A DNA stretch of 64,000 nt from Malania oleifera (taxonomy: Eukaryota; Streptophyta; Magnoliopsida; Santalales; Ximeniaceae): contig NC_080423.1 of assembly GCF_029873635.1 (NCBI RefSeq), forward strand, positions 109,075,087 to 109,139,086. Reading direction: 5' to 3'. The notes beneath the pieces were generated by a model, which was given only the letters and a program-made list of their open reading frames with translations, had not been told where the DNA came from and searched no databases. This document shows positions 62,201-64,000 of the stretch, in pieces. How positions within the stretch are numbered: the stretch's first letter is position 1; every line of letters starts with the position of its first letter. Position numbers and translations under genes: made by a program.

Positions 62201-63700
62201 GAAAAACGTGGTTTTTTCTCATGCTATCCAGATTTCATCAAGAGTCCGATCCTGCTTCTTTTGTGGTCCGATCGAGCTGAAATTTGAAGGAGAGGTTCAC
62301 GACTCAAGGAGCTACAATCTGAATGGTGGAGATCGGATTTGGAGCTTGGGAGTTAGGGTTTTTGCCCGTGAATAGTAACCGCGAATTTGGTATATTCTCT
62401 CCAATTCTCTTTGTATTTGCCAAGATTGTAGATATCTTGATGAGAGATTTTTGTATCCACTAATTACGATTAGAGAAGATTTTGTGTACCCATTATTTGA
62501 TTGATAATGGAGATTTTAACTGGACTAGATCCCGTGGTTTTTCTTCCTCACACTGGGGAAGTTTTCCACGTAAAAAACTGTTTGTGTTCTTGTGGTTTGG
62601 TGTGATTGATTATTTCTCTTATTATTTCCAGCACGTATAAAAGTAGAGATACACTATATTTGCTTACATATATGGAGAAGAATTATTCTTCTGTGATTGT
62701 TTATTGATATCTCTCCCAACACTAACAGGGTTGCTAATTTTAATCATATGCACAACTTCACCAATTTGCTACTGAATAATGTCAATGCCTCATTTGATCT
62801 CACTTTCTGGTGATCACAGCTTTGGAGGACTGAAATTGATGAATTGAAGAGAACAATAGGAACCTTGGAAACAAAACAGAAGTATGTACACTATCCCTTG
62901 CTGCATATATATTCCTGCACTAGACTTTTTCCTTTTTCCTCTTTGGCTTGATGCATACCTGCAGTAGCTTCTACTACTAATAATCTGCTGTGTAGGAATT
63001 TAGCTGGAGAAGATCTGTCGGTGCTGGGGACGAAAGAGCTAAAACAGCTTGAGAGACAATTGAAGATCGGTGTGGAACGTGTCCGGTCCAAAATTGTAAA
63101 CTCATTTTACAAAACTTTTGAAAACAAGATTATCCATATGCAAAATTAACATTTTTCCATGCCCTTTTACTAAATTTGTTGGGTGAAACTCATATGAAAG
63201 TTTCAACTAACTTATGGTTCTTTTGAGCAGCGGCGCGTTATTTCGGAGCATGCTAGCTCTCTGAAAAGAAAGGTAAGATACTAGCCTAGACCAAAATCTA
63301 AGAAAACTCATGTTTGGTATTCTCTTACGATTGGAAATATCAGTAGAAAGGATCATCCTGTTTTGAAATTAAAAGCTAGGGGGGGAAAGAAAAGAAGGTT
63401 CACTTCCCCTTTGCATCTAGTCAAGTTCAAAGTTGAATGAAAATTTGCAAGATAATTAACTTTTTTCATCATTTAAATGCAGCATAGAGCCCTGCAAGAG
63501 GAGAACGCCCGTCTTCAAAAAACAGTGAGATTTTCAGAACCCACATTTTGCTTATAATCAATCCTAAATCAAATGGTTTCATTGTGCCGATGTTTTAGTT
63601 TGACATGAATAAATTTTTTGTGCACTTTGAGGTTAAGCTGTTCGAGGTGAACGCAAACCACAGAATATTTGGAATGGGAACGTATGCATTTGGTGTGTAA
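49320..63700 (+). CDS. MIKC-type MADS-box transcription factor
   Basis: Seven exons: 49320-49501, 49991-50066, 62820-62881, 62996-63095, 63231-63272, 63483-63524 and 63632-63700 (182, 76, 62, 100, 42, 42 and 69 bp; 190 aa). The 62, 100, 42 and 42 bp K-box exons are the canonical MIKC sizes, and all junctions keep frame. Residues 1-60 form a complete MADS domain ([31 protein letters not shown]), 61-86 the intervening region and about 87-165 the K-box coiled coil ([26 protein letters not shown]). Only about 25 residues follow, shorter than usual. Such proteins bind CArG boxes as dimers or tetramers in the nucleus and control flowering or development. The segment [20 protein letters not shown] does not settle the subfamily for me. 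Intron 2 is 12.75 kb because of two Copia insertions. The last exon is the least certain. Confidence 0.9.
50209..50275 (+). repeat. (TA)n(GA)n compound microsatellite
   Basis: About 36 bases of TA followed by about 30 of GA, inside MADS intron 2. Confidence 0.95.
51291..51593. mobile_element. MITE-like element with inverted ends (copy 2)
   Basis: The left end 'ggcaaaaaacattgacctccct' is matched in inverse by 'agagattaatgtctttttcc' at the right end. The interior is similar in style to 9520-9790, with repeated 'aagaggttt'. It lies in MADS intron 2. Confidence 0.55.
51665..51669 (+). repeat. Target-site duplication GTTCT (left)
   Basis: Exact partner at 57304-57308, flanking the first Copia element. 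Confidence 0.85.
51670..57303 (-). mobile_element. Ty1/Copia element 1 in MADS intron 2 (two LTRs, broken)
   Basis: The LTRs are 51670-52118 and 56862-57303, with 5-bp GTTCT duplications outside. On the minus strand the primer site 'tggtatcagagcca' (56846-56859) matches initiator-Met tRNA, and a polypurine tract lies near 52119-52135. Domains on the minus strand, 5' to 3', are gag with a CCHC knuckle (about 56041-55380), protease and pre-integrase (about 55300-54800), integrase (about 54700-53990), RT (about 53770-52900) and RNase H (about 52590-52270). It has several breaks, perhaps ten, and looks inactive. By eye the LTRs differ at roughly 14% over the first 150 bases, so it is older than element 2. 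Confidence 0.93.
56330..56620 (-). repeat. Irregular 'gctaacgtggc' repeat in the Copia leader
   Basis: Variants of 'gctgatgtggc' and 'gctaacgtggc' recur more than ten times in about 290 bases between the primer site and gag of Copia element 1. The stretch is markedly richer in G and C than its surroundings. Confidence 0.7.
57304..57311 (+). repeat. Eight-base spacer shared by two target duplications
   Basis: The sequence 'gttctaac' holds the right GTTCT of element 1 (57304-57308) and the left CTAAC of element 2 (57307-57311), overlapping by two bases. It is all the host DNA between the two Copia elements. Confidence 0.85.
57312..62721 (+). mobile_element. Ty1/Copia element 2 in MADS intron 2 (two equal-length LTRs, broken)
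   Basis: The LTRs are 57312-57980 and 62053-62721 (669 bp each), with CTAAC duplications at 57307-57311 and 62722-62726. The primer site 'tggtatcagagccc' is at 57984 and the polypurine tract 'aaagggggagattt' ends at 62052. Domains in order are gag (about 58060-58800) with a CCHC knuckle ([14 protein letters not shown]), protease with DSGA (about 58920), pre-integrase and integrase (about 59219-60060), RT with YVDDM (about 60480-61300) and RNase H (about 61560-62035). It has several breaks, fewer than ten. LTR divergence by eye is about 8% over 350 bases, so it is younger than element 1. Confidence 0.95.
62722..62726 (+). repeat. Target-site duplication CTAAC (right)
   Basis: Exact partner of 57307-57311. 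Confidence 0.85.
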
Positions 63701-64000
63701 TCAAAGCTTTAAGCAGATTGAAGGTGATTGCTTTGAGCACATTGAAGGAGATCGCTTTCTGCTGCAATGGTCTTTCATTATGAACTTCCTCTGGAATTTT
63801 TATTAAGTGGGCTTTTTCAATTATGATAATTGAGTGATTGATCATAGTCATGGAAATTGCAACTAGTATATGTTGCAGCAAGTTAGGAGTGCCCTACTCC
63901 AATATGAAAAATTTAGCTAATAAAACTTTACGCAGGTTTTCATGTTCAAGTGCTCCTGAGTACTACCATGCTACAGCTTTGATTTTATGCCTCCACTAAA
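63701..64000 (+). other. Downstream region of the MADS-box gene
   Basis: Probably 3' untranslated and flanking DNA. A canonical AATAAA polyadenylation signal lies at 63919-63924, about 220 bases after the stop. The transcript end is not established. Confidence 0.45.

Overview
The window is plant nuclear DNA, almost certainly from a eudicot with a repeat-rich genome and probably woody. Three things point to this: spliced MYB, MADS-box and kinesin exons; long AT-rich intergenic stretches; and dense Ty3/Gypsy, Ty1/Copia and CACTA remains. No bacterial-type genes, CRISPR array, rRNA or tRNA genes were recognised. The species cannot be named from the sequence.

Two complete host genes on the minus strand are R2R3-MYB transcription factors, gene A (6647-8388) and gene B (19196-20964). 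Both have the canonical three-exon layout (115, 130 and 520-526 bp), a bHLH-interaction motif in R3 and a KPRPWNF motif in the C-terminus. This places them with the subgroup 6 (PAP1/AN2/MYBA-like) anthocyanin regulators. They lie in a tandem duplication whose recognisable units are about 5617-8955 and 17950-21607. Two unit edges fall exactly at LTR-element edges. Both genes use a GC-AG second intron.

A third complete host gene, on the plus strand, is a MIKC-type MADS-box gene (49320-63700). It has seven exons, 190 codons and a 12.75 kb second intron. Most of that intron is two Copia elements in opposite orientation, 8 bp apart, each with a perfect 5-bp target-site duplication. Three in-phase exons of a CH-domain kinesin (KIN-14 type) lie at 27059-27914. 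The remainder of that gene is absent, and the exons sit between a Gypsy LTR and a CACTA end.

Layout: 1-5616 Gypsy LTR tails, CACTA subterminal arrays, a Copia tail and a minus-strand LTR; 5617-8955 MYB unit A; 9000-17950 AT-rich DNA with an internally deleted Gypsy element (10344-15647) inside an older relative's LTR, then MITE-like DNA; 17950-21607 MYB unit B; 21608-26985 Copia and Gypsy remains; 26986-31381 kinesin exons, a SINE-like retroposon and a CACTA end; 31603-40905 a Gypsy element interrupted by a CACTA array and further LTR and Copia pieces; 40905-49200 largely gene-free AT-rich DNA; 49200-64000 the MADS-box gene.

The MYB pair probably acts with bHLH/WD40 partners on flavonoid genes. 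The MADS protein would act as a dimer in development. Nothing in the window shows that these genes work in one pathway. Intron-exon structures come from splice consensus and family knowledge, not transcripts.
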